This document shows, piece after piece, positions 19,835 to 30,062 of a stretch of 64,000 nt of DNA. The stretch lies in the NCBI RefSeq assembly GCF_964204865.1, contig NC_135264.1, positions 7,408,001 through 7,472,000 of the forward strand, written 5' to 3'. The notes below the pieces were generated by a model that saw nothing but the letters and a program-made list of their open reading frames with translations, was not told where the DNA came from and searched no databases. Every line of letters begins with the position of its first letter. The stretch's first letter is position 1. The position numbers and the translations under genes were made by a program. The stretch comes from Styela clava (Eukaryota > Chordata > Ascidiacea > Stolidobranchia > Styelidae).

Positions 19835-19919
19835 TTTTTTTCGTCGCCGTTCCATTCGTTTTTTCTCTGTTTTCTAACAACTGCAAAATACAAATAGCAG
19901 AACAGACTACTACTTTATC

Positions 19920-20038
19920 GACTACAACCATACCACGTTGAATGCACCCGATCTCGTTCGATCTCGGAAGTTAAGCAATGTCGGGCTCGGTTAGTACTTG
20001 CATGGGTGACCGGCTGGAAATACCGAGTGTCGTAGGCT
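19920..20038 (+). rRNA. 5S rRNA
   Basis: Unit 101. C2A, G99A. Confidence 0.92.
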
Positions 20039-20119
20039 TTTCGTCGCCGCTTCATTCGATTTTGCTCTGTTTTCCAACAACTGCAAAATACAAATAGCCG
20101 AATAGACTACTACTTTATC

Positions 20120-20238
20120 GCCTACAACCATACCACGTTGAATGCACCCGATCTCGTTCGATCTCGGAAGTTAAGCAATGTCGGGCTCGGTTAGTACTTG
20201 CATGGGTGACCGGCTGGGAATATCGAGTGTCGTAGGCT
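20120..20238 (+). rRNA. 5S rRNA
   Basis: Unit 102. C104T. Confidence 0.95.
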
Positions 20239-20319
20239 TTTCGTCGCCGTTTCATTCGATTTTGCTCTGTTTTCCAACAACTGCGAAATACAAATAGCCG
20301 AATAGACTACTACTTTATC

Positions 20320-20437
20320 GCCTACAACCATACCACGTTGAATGCACCCGATCTCGTCGATCTCGGAAGTTAAGCAATGTCGGGTTCGGTTAGTACTTGC
20401 ATGGGTGACCGGCTGGGAATACCGAGTGTCGTAAGCT
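20320..20437 (+). rRNA. 5S rRNA variant, one T lost in loop C
   Basis: Unit 103. 118 nt; C67T, G116A. Last AAGCTT copy in the window. Confidence 0.9.
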
Positions 20438-20518
20438 TTTCGTCGTCGTTTCATTCGATTTTGCTGTGTTTTCTAACAACTGCGAAATACAAATAGCCGA
20501 ATAGACTACTACTTCATC

Positions 20519-20637
20519 GCCTACAACAATACCACGTTGAATGCTCCCGATCTTGTTCGATCTCGGAAGTTAAGCAATGTCGGGCTTGATTAGTACTTGC
20601 ATGGGTGACCGGCTGGGAATACCGAGTGTCGTAGGCT
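20519..20637 (+). rRNA. 5S rRNA
   Basis: Unit 104. C10A, A27T, C36T, C69T, G71A; twin of unit 99. Confidence 0.92.
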
Positions 20638-20718
20638 TTTCCTCGCCGTTTCATTCGATTTTGCTCTGTTTTCCAACAACTGCAAAATACAAATAGCCGA
20701 ATAGACTACTACTTTATC

Positions 20719-20837
20719 GCCTACAACCATACCACGTTGAATGCACCCGATCTCGTTCGATCTCGGAAGTTACGAAATGTCGGGCTCGGTTAGTACTTGC
20801 ATGGGTGACCGGCTGGGAATACCGAGTGTCGTAGGCT
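20719..20837 (+). rRNA. 5S rRNA variant, box A double change
   Basis: Unit 105. A55C, C57A; T8 end. Last copy of this type. Confidence 0.88.
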
Positions 20838-20922
20838 TTTTTTTCGTCGCCGTTCCATTCGTTTTTTCTCTGTTTTCTAACAACTGCAAAATACAAATAG
20901 CAGAACAGACTACTACTTTATC

Positions 20923-21041
20923 GACTACAACCATACCACGTTGAATGCACCCGATCTCGTTCGATCTCGGAAGTTAAGCAATGTCGGGCTCGGTTAGTAC
21001 TTGCATGGGTGACCGGCTGGAAATACCGAGTGTCGTAGGCT
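20923..21041 (+). rRNA. 5S rRNA
   Basis: Unit 106. C2A, G99A. Confidence 0.92.
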
Positions 21042-21122
21042 TTTCGTCGCCGCTTCATTCGATTTTGCTCTGTTTTCCAACAACTGCAAAATACAAATAG
21101 CCGAATAGACTACTACTTTATC

Positions 21123-21241
21123 GCCTACAACCATACCACGTTGAATGCACCCGATCTCGTTCGATCTCGGAAGTTAAGCAATGTCGGGCTCGGTTAGTAC
21201 TTGCATGGGTGACCGGCTGGGAATATCGAGTGTCGTAGGCT
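21123..21241 (+). rRNA. 5S rRNA
   Basis: Unit 107. C104T. Confidence 0.95.
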
Positions 21242-21322
21242 TTTCGTCGCCGTTTCATTCGATTTTGCACTGTTTTCCAACAACTGCGAAATACAAATAG
21301 CCGAATAGACTACTACTTTATC

Positions 21323-21441
21323 GCCTACAACCATACCACGTTGAATGCACCCGATCTCGTTCGATCTCGGAAGTTAAGCAATGTCGGGCTCGGTTAGTAC
21401 TTGCATGGGTGACCGGCTGCGAATACCGAGTGTCGTAGGCT
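21323..21441 (+). rRNA. 5S rRNA
   Basis: Unit 108. G98C. Confidence 0.95.
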
Positions 21442-21522
21442 TTTCGTCGCCGTTTCATTCGATATTGCTCTGTTTTCCAACAACTGCGAAATACAAATAG
21501 CCGAATAGACTACTACTTTATC

Positions 21523-21641
21523 GCCTACAACCATACCACGTTGAATGCACCCGATCTCGTTCGATCTCGGAAGTTAAGCAATGTCGGGCTAGGTTAGTAC
21601 TTGCATGGGTGACCGGCTGGGAATACCGAGTGTCGTAGGCT
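21523..21641 (+). rRNA. 5S rRNA
   Basis: Unit 109. C69A; TTCTC end. Confidence 0.95.
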
Positions 21642-21722
21642 TCTCGTCGCCGTTTCATTCGATTTTGCTCTGTTTTCCAACAACTGCGAAATACAAATAG
21701 CCGAATAGACTACTACTTTATC

Positions 21723-21841
21723 GCCTACAACCATACCACGTTGAATGCACCCGATCTCGTTCGATCTCGGAAGTTAAGCAATGTCGGGCTCGGTTAGTAC
21801 TTGCATGGGTGACCGGCTGGGAATACCGAGTGTCGTAGGCT
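21723..21841 (+). rRNA. 5S rRNA
   Basis: Unit 110. No change seen; T5 end. Confidence 0.96.
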
Positions 21842-21922
21842 TTTTGTCGCTGTTTTATTCGATTTTGCTCTGTTTTTCAACAACTGCGAAATACAAATAG
21901 CCGAATAGACTACTACTTTATC

Positions 21923-22041
21923 GCCTACAACCATACCACGTTGAATGCACCCGTTATCGTTCGTTCTCGGAAGTTAAGCAATGTCGGGCTCGGTTAGTAC
22001 TTGCATGGGTGACCGGCTGGGAATACCGAGTGTCGTAGGCT
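21923..22041 (+). rRNA. 5S rRNA
   Basis: Unit 111. A32T, C34A, A42T. Confidence 0.94.
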
Positions 22042-22122
22042 TTTCGTCGCCGTTTCATTCGATTTTGCTCTGTTTTCCAACAACTGCGAAATACAAATAG
22101 CCGAATAGACTACTACTTTATC

Positions 22123-22241
22123 GCCTACAACCATACCACGTTGAATGCACCCGATCTCGTTCGATCTCGGAAGTTAATCAATGTCGGGCTCGGTTAGTAC
22201 TTGCATGGGTGACCGGCTGGGAATACCGAGTGTCGTAGGCT
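22123..22241 (+). rRNA. 5S rRNA
   Basis: Unit 112. G56T in box A; T5 end. Confidence 0.93.
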
Positions 22242-22322
22242 TTTTGTCGCCGTTTCATTCGATTTTGCTCTGTTTTCCAACAACTGCGAAATACAAATAG
22301 CCGAATAGACTACTACTTTATC

Positions 22323-22441
22323 GCCTACAACCATACCACGTTGAATGCACCCGATCTCGTTCGATCTCGGAAGTTAAGCAATGTCGGGCTCGGTTAGTAC
22401 TTGCATGGGTGACCGGCTGGGAATACCGAGTGTCGTAGGCC
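22323..22441 (+). rRNA. 5S rRNA
   Basis: Unit 113. No change seen; CTTTT end. Confidence 0.95.
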
Positions 22442-22522
22442 TTTTGTCGCCGTTTCATTCGATTTTGCTCTGTTTTCCAACAACTGCGAAATACAAATAG
22501 CCGAATAGACTACTACTTTATC

Positions 22523-22631
22523 GCCTACAACCATACCACGTTGAATGCACTCGATCTCGGAAGTTAAGCAATGTCGGGCTCGGTTAGTACTTGCATGGGT
22601 GACCGGCTGGGAATACCGAGTGTCGTAGGCT
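22523..22631 (+). rRNA. 5S rRNA variant, 10-nt loop C deletion (form B), likely pseudogene
   Basis: Unit 114. 109 nt. GCACTCGATCTCGG replaces the helix III/loop C arm; ten bases are lost between the two CGATCTCG direct repeats. The remaining arm can form only about three pairs, so ribosomal function is doubtful. Box A and box C remain. T5 end. Confidence 0.82.
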
Positions 22632-22712
22632 TTTTGTCGCCGTTTCATTCGATTTTTCTCTGTTTTCCAACAACTGCGAAATACAAATAGCCGAATAGAC
22701 TACTACTTTATC

Positions 22713-22831
22713 GCCTACAACCATACCACGTTGAATGCACCCGATCTCGTTCGATCTTGGAAGTTAAGCAATGTCGGGCTCGGTTAGTACTTGCATGGGT
22801 GACCGGCTGGGAATACCGAGTGTCGTAGGCC
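22713..22831 (+). rRNA. 5S rRNA
   Basis: Unit 115. C46T; CTTTT end. Confidence 0.94.
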
Positions 22832-22912
22832 TTTTGTCGCCGTTTCATTCGATTTTGCTCTGTTTTCCAACAACTGCGAAATACAAATAGCCGAATAGAC
22901 TACTACTTTATC

Positions 22913-23031
22913 GCCTACAACCATACCACGTTGAATGCACCCGATCTCGTTCGATCTCGGAAGTTAAGCAATGTCGGGCTCGGTTAGTACTTGCATGGGT
23001 GACCGGCTGGGAATACCGAGTGTCGTAGGCT
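22913..23031 (+). rRNA. 5S rRNA
   Basis: Unit 116. No change seen; TTCTC end. Confidence 0.95.
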
Positions 23032-23112
23032 TCTCGTCGCCGTTTCATTCGATTTTGCTCTGTTTTCCAACAACTGCGAAATACAAATAGCCGAATAGAC
23101 TACTACTTTATC

Positions 23113-23231
23113 GCCTACAACCATACCACGTTGAATGCACCCGATCTCGTTCGATCTCGGAAGTTAAGCAATGTCGGGCTCGGTTAGTACTTGCATGGGT
23201 GACCGGCTGGGAATACCGAGTGTCGTAGGCC
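23113..23231 (+). rRNA. 5S rRNA
   Basis: Unit 117. No change seen; CTTTT end. Confidence 0.95.
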
Positions 23232-23312
23232 TTTTGTCGCCGTTTCATTCGATTTTGCTCTGTTTTCCAACAACTGCGAAATACAAATAGCCGAATAGAC
23301 TACTACTTTATC

Positions 23313-23421
23313 GCCTACAACCATACCACGTTGAATGCACTCGATCTCGGAAGTTAAGCAATTTCGGGCTCGGTTAGTACTTGCATGGGTGACCGGCTGG
23401 GAATACCGAGTGTCGTAGGCT
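23313..23421 (+). rRNA. 5S rRNA variant, 10-nt deletion form B
   Basis: Unit 118. 109 nt; also G61T; T5 end. Confidence 0.82.
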
Positions 23422-23502
23422 TTTTGTCGCCGTTTCATTCGATTTTGCTCTGTTTTCCAACAACTGCGAAATACAAATAGCCGAATAGACTACTACTTTA
23501 TC

Positions 23503-23621
23503 GCCTACAACCATACCACGTTGAATGCACCCGATCTCGTTCGATCTTGGAAGTTAAGCAATGTCGGGCTCGGTTAGTACTTGCATGGGTGACCGGCTGG
23601 GAATACCGAGTGTCGTAGGCC
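23503..23621 (+). rRNA. 5S rRNA
   Basis: Unit 119. C46T; CTTTT end. Confidence 0.94.
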
Positions 23622-23702
23622 TTTTGTCGCCGTTTCATTCGATTTTGCTCTGTTTTCCAACAACTGCGAAATACAAATAGCCGAATAGACTACTACTTTA
23701 TC

Positions 23703-23821
23703 GCCTACAACCATACCGCGTTGAATGCACCCGATCTCGCTCGATCTCGGAAGTCAAGCAATGTCGGGCTCGGTTAGTACTTGCATGGGTGACCGGCTGG
23801 GAATACCGAGTGTCGTAGGCT
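23703..23821 (+). rRNA. 5S rRNA
   Basis: Unit 120. A16G, T38C, T53C; T4 end. Confidence 0.93.
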
Positions 23822-23902
23822 TTTCGTCGCCTTTTCATTCGATTTTGCTCTGTTTTCCAACAACTGCGAAATACAAATAGCCGAATAGACTACTACTTTA
23901 TC

Positions 23903-24021
23903 GCCTACAACCATACCACGTTGAATGCACCCGATCTCGTTCGATCCCGGAAGTTAAGCAATGTCGGGCTCGGTTAGTACTTGCATTGGTGACCGGCTGG
24001 GAATACCGAGTGTCGTAGGCT
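23903..24021 (+). rRNA. 5S rRNA
   Basis: Unit 121. T45C, G85T; TTCTC end. Confidence 0.94.
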
Positions 24022-24102
24022 TCTCGTCGCCGTTTCATTCGATTTTGCTCTGTTTTCCAACAACTGCGAAATACAAATAGCCGAATAGACTACTACTTTA
24101 TC

Positions 24103-24221
24103 GCCTACAACCATACCACGTTGAATGCACCCGATCTCGTTCGATTTCGGAAGTTAAGCAATGTCGGGCTCGGTTAGTACTTGCATGGGTGACCGGCTGG
24201 GAATACCGAGTGTCGTAGGCT
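24103..24221 (+). rRNA. 5S rRNA
   Basis: Unit 122. C44T; TTCTC end. Confidence 0.94.
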
Positions 24222-24302
24222 TCTCGTCGCCGTTTCATTCGATTTTGCTCTGTTTTCCAACAACTGCGAAATACAAATAGCCGAATAGACTACTACTTTA
24301 TC

Positions 24303-24421
24303 GCCTACAACCATACCACGTTGAATGCACCCGATCTCGTTCGATCTCGGAAGTTAAGCAATGTCGGGCTCGGTTAGTACTTGCATGGGTGACCGGCTGG
24401 GAATACCGAGTGTCGTAGGCT
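24303..24421 (+). rRNA. 5S rRNA
   Basis: Unit 123. No change seen. Confidence 0.96.
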
Positions 24422-24502
24422 TTTCGTCGCCGTTTCATTCGATTTTGCTCTGTTTTCCAACAACTGCGAAATACAAATAGCCGAATAGACTACTACTTTA
24501 TC

Positions 24503-24621
24503 GCCTACAACCATACCACGTTGAATGCACCCGATCTCGTTCGATCTCGGAAGTTAAGCAATGTCGGGCTCGGTTAGTACTTGCATGGGTGACCGGCTGG
24601 GAATATCGAGTGTCGTAGGCT
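24503..24621 (+). rRNA. 5S rRNA
   Basis: Unit 124. C104T. Confidence 0.95.
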
Positions 24622-24702
24622 TTTCGTCGCCGTTTCATTCGATTTTGCTCTGTTTTCCAACAACTGCGAAATACAAATAGCCGAATAGACTACTACTTTA
24701 TC

Positions 24703-24821
24703 GCCTACAACCATACCACGTTGAATGCACCCGATCTCGTTCGATCTCGGAAGTTAAGCAATGTCGGGCTCGGTTAGTACTTGCATGGGTGACCGGCTGC
24801 GAATACCGAGTGTCGTAGGCT
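24703..24821 (+). rRNA. 5S rRNA
   Basis: Unit 125. G98C; first unit of repeat C. Confidence 0.95.
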
Positions 24822-24902
24822 TTTCGTCGCCGTTTCATTCGATTTTGCTCTGTTTTCCAACAACTGCGAAATACAAATAGCCGAATAGACTACTACTTTA
24901 TC

Positions 24903-25021
24903 GCCTACAACCATACCACGTTGAATGCACCCGATCTCGTTCGATCTCGGAAGTTAAGCAATGTCGGGCTCGGTTAGTACTTGCATGGGTGACCGGCTGG
25001 GAATACCGAGTGTCGTAGGCT
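24903..25021 (+). rRNA. 5S rRNA
   Basis: Unit 126. No change seen; T5 end. Confidence 0.96.
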
Positions 25022-25102
25022 TTTTGTCGCCGTTTCATTCGATTTTGCTCTGTTTTCCAACAACTGCGAAATACAAATAGCCGAATAGACTACTACTTTA
25101 TC

Positions 25103-25221
25103 GCCTACAACCATACCACGTTGAATGCACCCGATCTCGTTCGATCTCGGAAGTTAAGCAATGTCGGGCTCGGTTAGTACTTGCATGGGTGACCGGCTGG
25201 GAATACCGAGTGTCGTAGGCT
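25103..25221 (+). rRNA. 5S rRNA
   Basis: Unit 127. No change seen; TTCTC end. Confidence 0.95.
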
Positions 25222-25302
25222 TCTCGTCGCCGTTTCATTCGATTTTGCTCTGTTTTCCAACAACTGCGAAATACAAATAGCCGAATAGACTACTACTTTA
25301 TC

Positions 25303-25421
25303 GCCTACAACCATACCACGTTGAATGCACCCGATCTCGTTCGATCTCGGAAGTTAAGCAATGTCGGGCTCGGTTAGTACTCGCATGGGTGACCGGCTGG
25401 GAATACCGAGTGTCGTAGGCT
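25303..25421 (+). rRNA. 5S rRNA
   Basis: Unit 128. T80C; T5 end; spacer CTTTTTATTC. Confidence 0.95.
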
Positions 25422-25502
25422 TTTTGTCGCCTTTTTATTCGATTTTGCTCTGTTTTCCAACAACTGCGAAATACAAATAGCCGAATAGACTACTACTTTA
25501 TC

Positions 25503-25621
25503 GCCTACAACCATACCACGTTGAATGCACCCGTTATCGTTCGTTCTCGGAAGTTAAGCAATGTCGGGCTCGGTTAGTACTTGCATGGGTGACCGGCTGG
25601 GAATACCGAGTGTCGTAGGCT
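25503..25621 (+). rRNA. 5S rRNA
   Basis: Unit 129. A32T, C34A, A42T. Confidence 0.94.
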
Positions 25622-25702
25622 TTTCGTCGCCGTTTCATTCGATTTTGCTCTGTTTTCCAACAACTGCGAAATACAAATAGCCGAATAGACTACTACTTTA
25701 TC

Positions 25703-25811
25703 GCCTACAACCATACCACGTTGAATGCACTCGATCTCGGAAGTAAAGCAATGTCGGGCTCGGTTAGTACTTGCATGGGTGACCGGCTGGGAATACCGAG
25801 TGTCGTAGGCT
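25703..25811 (+). rRNA. 5S rRNA variant, 10-nt deletion form B
   Basis: Unit 130. 109 nt; T53A in box A; T5 end. Confidence 0.8.
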
Positions 25812-25892
25812 TTTTGTCGCCGTTTCATTCGATTTTGCTCTGTTTTCCAACAACTGCGAAATACAAATAGCCGAATAGACTACTACTTTATC

Positions 25893-26011
25893 GCCTACAA
25901 CCATACCACGTTGAATGCACCCGTTATCGTTCGTTCTCGGAAGTTAAGCAATGTCGGGCTCGGTTAGTACTTGCATGGGTGACCGGCTGGGAATACCGAG
26001 TGTCGTAGGCT
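25893..26011 (+). rRNA. 5S rRNA
   Basis: Unit 131. A32T, C34A, A42T. Confidence 0.94.
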
Positions 26012-26092
26012 TTTCGTCGCCGTTTCATTCGATTTTGCTCTGTTTTCCAACAACTGCGAAATACAAATAGCCGAATAGACTACTACTTTATC

Positions 26093-26211
26093 GCCTACAA
26101 CCATACCACGTTGAATGCACCCGATCTCGTTCGATCTCGGAAGTTAATCAATGTCGGGCTCGGTTAGTACTTGCATGGGTGACCGGTTGGGAATACCGAG
26201 TGTCGTAGGCT
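26093..26211 (+). rRNA. 5S rRNA
   Basis: Unit 132. G56T, C95T. Confidence 0.93.
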
Positions 26212-26292
26212 TTTCGTCGCCGTTTCATTCGATTTTGCTCTGTTTTCTAACAATTGCGAAATACAAATAGCCGAATAGACTACTACTTTATC

Positions 26293-26411
26293 GCCTACAA
26301 CCATACCACGTTGAATGCACCCGATCTTGTTCGATCTCGGAAGTTAAGCAATGTCGGGCTTGGTTAGTAATTGCATGGGTGACCGGCTGGGAATACCGAG
26401 TGTCGTAGGCT
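26293..26411 (+). rRNA. 5S rRNA
   Basis: Unit 133. C36T, C69T, C78A. Confidence 0.94.
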
Positions 26412-26492
26412 TTTCGTCGCCATTTCATTCGATTTTGCTCTGTTTTCCAACAACTGCGAAATACAAATAGCCGAATAGACTACTGTTTAATC

Positions 26493-26611
26493 GCCTACAA
26501 CCATACCACGTTGAATGCACCCGATCTCGTTCGATCTCGGAAGTTAAGCAATGTCGGGCTCGGTTAGTATTTGCATGGGTGACCGGCTGGGAATACCGAG
26601 TGTCGTAGGCT
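26493..26611 (+). rRNA. 5S rRNA
   Basis: Unit 134. C78T; upstream CTACTGTTTAATC replaces CTACTACTTTATC. Confidence 0.94.
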
Positions 26612-26692
26612 TTTCGTCGCCGTTTCATTCGATTTTGCTCTGTTTTCCAACAACTGCGAAATACAAATAGCCGAATAGACTACTACTTTATC

Positions 26693-26801
26693 GCCTACAA
26701 CCATACCACGTTGAATGCACCCGATCTCGGAAGTTAAGCAATGTCGGGCTCGGTTAGTACTTGCATGGGTGACCGGCTGGGAATACCGAGTGTCGTAGGC
26801 T
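26693..26801 (+). rRNA. 5S rRNA variant, 10-nt loop C deletion (form A), likely pseudogene
   Basis: Unit 135. 109 nt with the junction GCACCCGATCTCGG, a clean collapse of the two CGATCTCG repeats into one. It differs from form B by one base (C29 kept). T4 end. Confidence 0.82.
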
Positions 26802-26882
26802 TTTCGTCGCCGTTTCATTCGATTTTGCTCCGTTTTCTAACAATTGCGAAATACAAATAGCCGAATAGACTACTACTTTATC

Positions 26883-27001
26883 GCCTACAACCATACCACG
26901 TTGAATGCACCTGATCTTGTTCGATCTCGGAAGTTAAGCAATGTCGGGCTTGGTTAGTAATTGCATGGGTGACCGGCTGGGAATACCGAGTGTCGTAGGC
27001 T
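26883..27001 (+). rRNA. 5S rRNA
   Basis: Unit 136. C30T, C36T, C69T, C78A. Confidence 0.93.
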
Positions 27002-27082
27002 TTTCGTCGCCGTTTCATTCGATTTTGCTCTGTTTTCTAACAACTGGGAAATACAAATAGCCGAATAGACTACTACTTTATC

Positions 27083-27201
27083 GCCTACAACCATACCACG
27101 TTGAATGCAACCGATCTCGTTCGATCTCGGAAGTTAAGCAATGTCGGGCTCGGTTAGTACTTGCATGGTTGACCGGCTGGGAATACCGAGTGTCGTAGGC
27201 T
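27083..27201 (+). rRNA. 5S rRNA
   Basis: Unit 137. C28A, G87T; TTCTC end. Confidence 0.94.
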
Positions 27202-27282
27202 TCTCGTCGCCGTTTCATTCGATTTTGCTCTGTTTTCCAACAACTGCAAAATACAAATAGCCGAATAGACTACTACTTTATC

Positions 27283-27401
27283 GCCTACAACCATACCACG
27301 TTGAATGCACCCGATCTCGTTCGATCTCGGAAGTTAAGCAATGTCGGGCTCGGTTAGTACTTGCATGGGTGACCGGCTGCGAATACCGAGTGTCGTAGGC
27401 T
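27283..27401 (+). rRNA. 5S rRNA
   Basis: Unit 138. G98C; start of second copy of repeat C. Confidence 0.95.
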
Positions 27402-27482
27402 TTTCGTCGCCGTTTCATTCGATTTTGCTCTGTTTTCCAACAACTGCGAAATACAAATAGCCGAATAGACTACTACTTTATC

Positions 27483-27601
27483 GCCTACAACCATACCACG
27501 TTGAATGCACCCGATCTCGTTCGATCTCGGAAGTTAAGCAATGTCGGGCTCGGTTAGTACTTGCATGGGTGACCGGCTGGGAATACCGAGTGTCGTAGGC
27601 T
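27483..27601 (+). rRNA. 5S rRNA
   Basis: Unit 139. No change seen; T5 end. Confidence 0.96.
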
Positions 27602-27682
27602 TTTTGTCGCCGTTTCATTCGATTTTGCTCTGTTTTCCAACAACTGCGAAATACAAATAGCCGAATAGACTACTACTTTATC

Positions 27683-27801
27683 GCCTACAACCATACCACG
27701 TTGAATGCACCCGATCTCGTTCGATCTCGGAAGTTAAGCAATGTCGGGCTCGGTTAGTACTTGCATGGGTGACCGGCTGGGAATACTGAGTGTCGTAGGC
27801 T
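27683..27801 (+). rRNA. 5S rRNA
   Basis: Unit 140. C105T; TTCTC end. Confidence 0.95.
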
Positions 27802-27882
27802 TCTCGTCGCCGTTTCATTCGATTTTGCTCTGTTTTCCAACAACTGCGAAATACAAATAGCCGAATAGACTACTACTTTATC

Positions 27883-28001
27883 GCCTACAACCATACCACG
27901 TTGAATGCACCCGATCTCGTTCGATCTCGGAAGTTAAGCAATGTCGGGCTCGGTTAGTACTCGCATGGGTGACCGGCTGGGAATACCGAGTGTCGTAGGC
28001 T
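27883..28001 (+). rRNA. 5S rRNA
   Basis: Unit 141. T80C; T5 end; spacer CTTTTTATTC. Confidence 0.95.
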
Positions 28002-28082
28002 TTTTGTCGCCTTTTTATTCGATTTTGCTCTGTTTTCCAACAACTGCGAAATACAAATAGCCGAATAGACTACTACTTTATC

Positions 28083-28201
28083 GCCTACAACCATACCACG
28101 TTGAATGCACCCGTTATCGTTCGTTCTCGGAAGTTAAGCAATGTCGGGCTCGGTTAGTACTTGCATGGGTGACCGGCTGGGAATACCGAGTGTCGTAGGC
28201 T
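28083..28201 (+). rRNA. 5S rRNA
   Basis: Unit 142. A32T, C34A, A42T. Confidence 0.94.
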
Positions 28202-28282
28202 TTTCGTCGCCGTTTCATTCGATTTTGCTCTGTTTTCCAACAACTGCGAAATACAAATAGCCGAATAGACTACTACTTTATC

Positions 28283-28391
28283 GCCTACAACCATACCACG
28301 TTGAATGCACTCGATCTCGGAAGTAAAGCAATGTCGGGCTCGGTTAGTACTTGCATGGGTGACCGGCTGGGAATACCGAGTGTCGTAGGCT
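28283..28391 (+). rRNA. 5S rRNA variant, 10-nt deletion form B
   Basis: Unit 143. 109 nt; T53A; T5 end. Confidence 0.8.
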
Positions 28392-28472
28392 TTTTGTCGC
28401 CGTTTCATTCGATTTTGCTCTGTTTTCCAACAACTGCGAAATACAAATAGCCGAATAGACTACTACTTTATC

Positions 28473-28591
28473 GCCTACAACCATACCACGTTGAATGCAC
28501 CCGTTATCGTTCGTTCTCGGAAGTTAAGCAATGTCGGGCTCGGTTAGTACTTGCATGGGTGACCGGCTGGGAATACCGAGTGTCGTAGGCT
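28473..28591 (+). rRNA. 5S rRNA
   Basis: Unit 144. A32T, C34A, A42T. Confidence 0.94.
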
Positions 28592-28672
28592 TTTCGTCGC
28601 CGTTTCATTCGATTTTGCTCTGTTTTCCAACAACTGCGAAATACAAATAGCCGAATAGACTACTACTTTATC

Positions 28673-28791
28673 GCCTACAACCATACCACGTTGAATGCAC
28701 CCGATCTCGTTCGATCTCGGAAGTTAATCAATGTCGGGCTCGGTTAGTACTTGCATGGGTGACCGGTTGGGAATACCGAGTGTCGTAGGCT
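28673..28791 (+). rRNA. 5S rRNA
   Basis: Unit 145. G56T, C95T. Confidence 0.93.
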
Positions 28792-28872
28792 TTTCGTCGC
28801 CGTTTCATTCGATTTTGCTCTGTTTTCTAACAATTGCGAAATACAAATAGCCGAATAGACTACTACTTTATC

Positions 28873-28991
28873 GCCTACAACCATACCACGTTGAATGCAC
28901 CCGATCTTGTTCGATCTCGGAAGTTAAGCAATGTCGGGCTTGGTTAGTAATTGCATGGGTGACCGGCTGGGAATACCGAGTGTCGTAGGCT
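28873..28991 (+). rRNA. 5S rRNA
   Basis: Unit 146. C36T, C69T, C78A. Confidence 0.94.
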
Positions 28992-29072
28992 TTTCGTCGC
29001 CATTTCATTCGATTTTGCTCTGTTTTCCAACAACTGCGAAATACAAATAGCCGAATAGACTACTGTTTAATC

Positions 29073-29191
29073 GCCTACAACCATACCACGTTGAATGCAC
29101 CCGATCTCGTTCGATCTCGGAAGTTAAGCAATGTCGGGCTCGGTTAGTATTTGCATGGGTGACCGGCTGGGAATACCGAGTGTCGTAGGCT
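29073..29191 (+). rRNA. 5S rRNA
   Basis: Unit 147. C78T; upstream CTGTTTAA variant. Confidence 0.94.
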
Positions 29192-29272
29192 TTTCGTCGC
29201 CGTTTCATTCGATTTTGCTCTGTTTTCCAACAACTGCGAAATACAAATAGCCGAATAGACTACTACTTTACC

Positions 29273-29381
29273 GCCTACAACCATACCACGTTGAATGCAC
29301 CCGATCTCGGAAGTTAAGCAATGTCGGGCTCGGTTAGTACTTGCATGGGTGACCGGCTGGGAATACCGAGTGTCGTAGGCT
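29273..29381 (+). rRNA. 5S rRNA variant, 10-nt deletion form A
   Basis: Unit 148. 109 nt; T4 end. Confidence 0.82.
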
Positions 29382-29462
29382 TTTCGTCGCCGTTTCATTC
29401 GATTTTGCTCCGTTTTCTAACAATTGCGAAATACAAATAGCCGAATAGACTACTACTTTATC

Positions 29463-29581
29463 GCCTACAACCATACCACGTTGAATGCACCTGATCTTGT
29501 TCGATCTCGGAAGTTAAGCAATGTCGGGCTTGGTTAGTAATTGCATGGGTGACCGGCTGGGAATACCGAGTGTCGTAGGCT
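29463..29581 (+). rRNA. 5S rRNA
   Basis: Unit 149. C30T, C36T, C69T, C78A. Confidence 0.93.
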
Positions 29582-29662
29582 TTTCGTCGCCGTTTCATTC
29601 GATTTTGCTCTGTTTTCTAACAACTGGGAAATACAAATAGCCGAATAGACTACTACTTTATC

Positions 29663-29781
29663 GCCTACAACCATACCACGTTGAATGCAACCGATCTCGT
29701 TCGATCTCGGAAGTTAAGCAATGTCGGGCTCGGTTAGTACTTGCATGGTTGACCGGCTGGGAATACCGAGTGTCGTAGGCT
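29663..29781 (+). rRNA. 5S rRNA
   Basis: Unit 150. C28A, G87T; TTCTC end. Confidence 0.94.
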
Positions 29782-29862
29782 TCTCGTCGCCGTTTCATTC
29801 GATTTTGCTCTGTTTTCCAACAACTGCAAAATACAAATAGCCGAATAGACTACTACTTTATC

Positions 29863-29981
29863 GCCTACAACCATACCACGTTGAATGCACCCGATCTCGT
29901 TCGATCTCGGAAGTTAAGCAATGTCGGGCTCGGTTAGTACTTGCATGGGTGACCGGCTGGGAATATCGAGTGTCGTAGGCT
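29863..29981 (+). rRNA. 5S rRNA
   Basis: Unit 151. C104T, like unit 124 that precedes repeat C. Confidence 0.95.
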
Positions 29982-30062
29982 TTTCGTCGCCGTTTCATTC
30001 GATTTTGCTCTGTTTTCCAACAACTGCGAAATACAAATAGCCGAATAGACTACTACTTTATC

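Larger units (their letters stand above)
24703..29862 (+). repeat. higher-order repeat C, two 13-unit copies (2580 bp each)
   Basis: Units 125-137 (24703-27282) and 138-150 (27283-29862) match in order and in private marks: T80C with CTTTTTATTC spacer, A42T copies, a 10-nt deletion with T53A, G56T/C95T, the CTGTTTAA upstream variant, the second 10-nt deletion form, and C28A/G87T. The copies abut directly. Confidence 0.93.
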
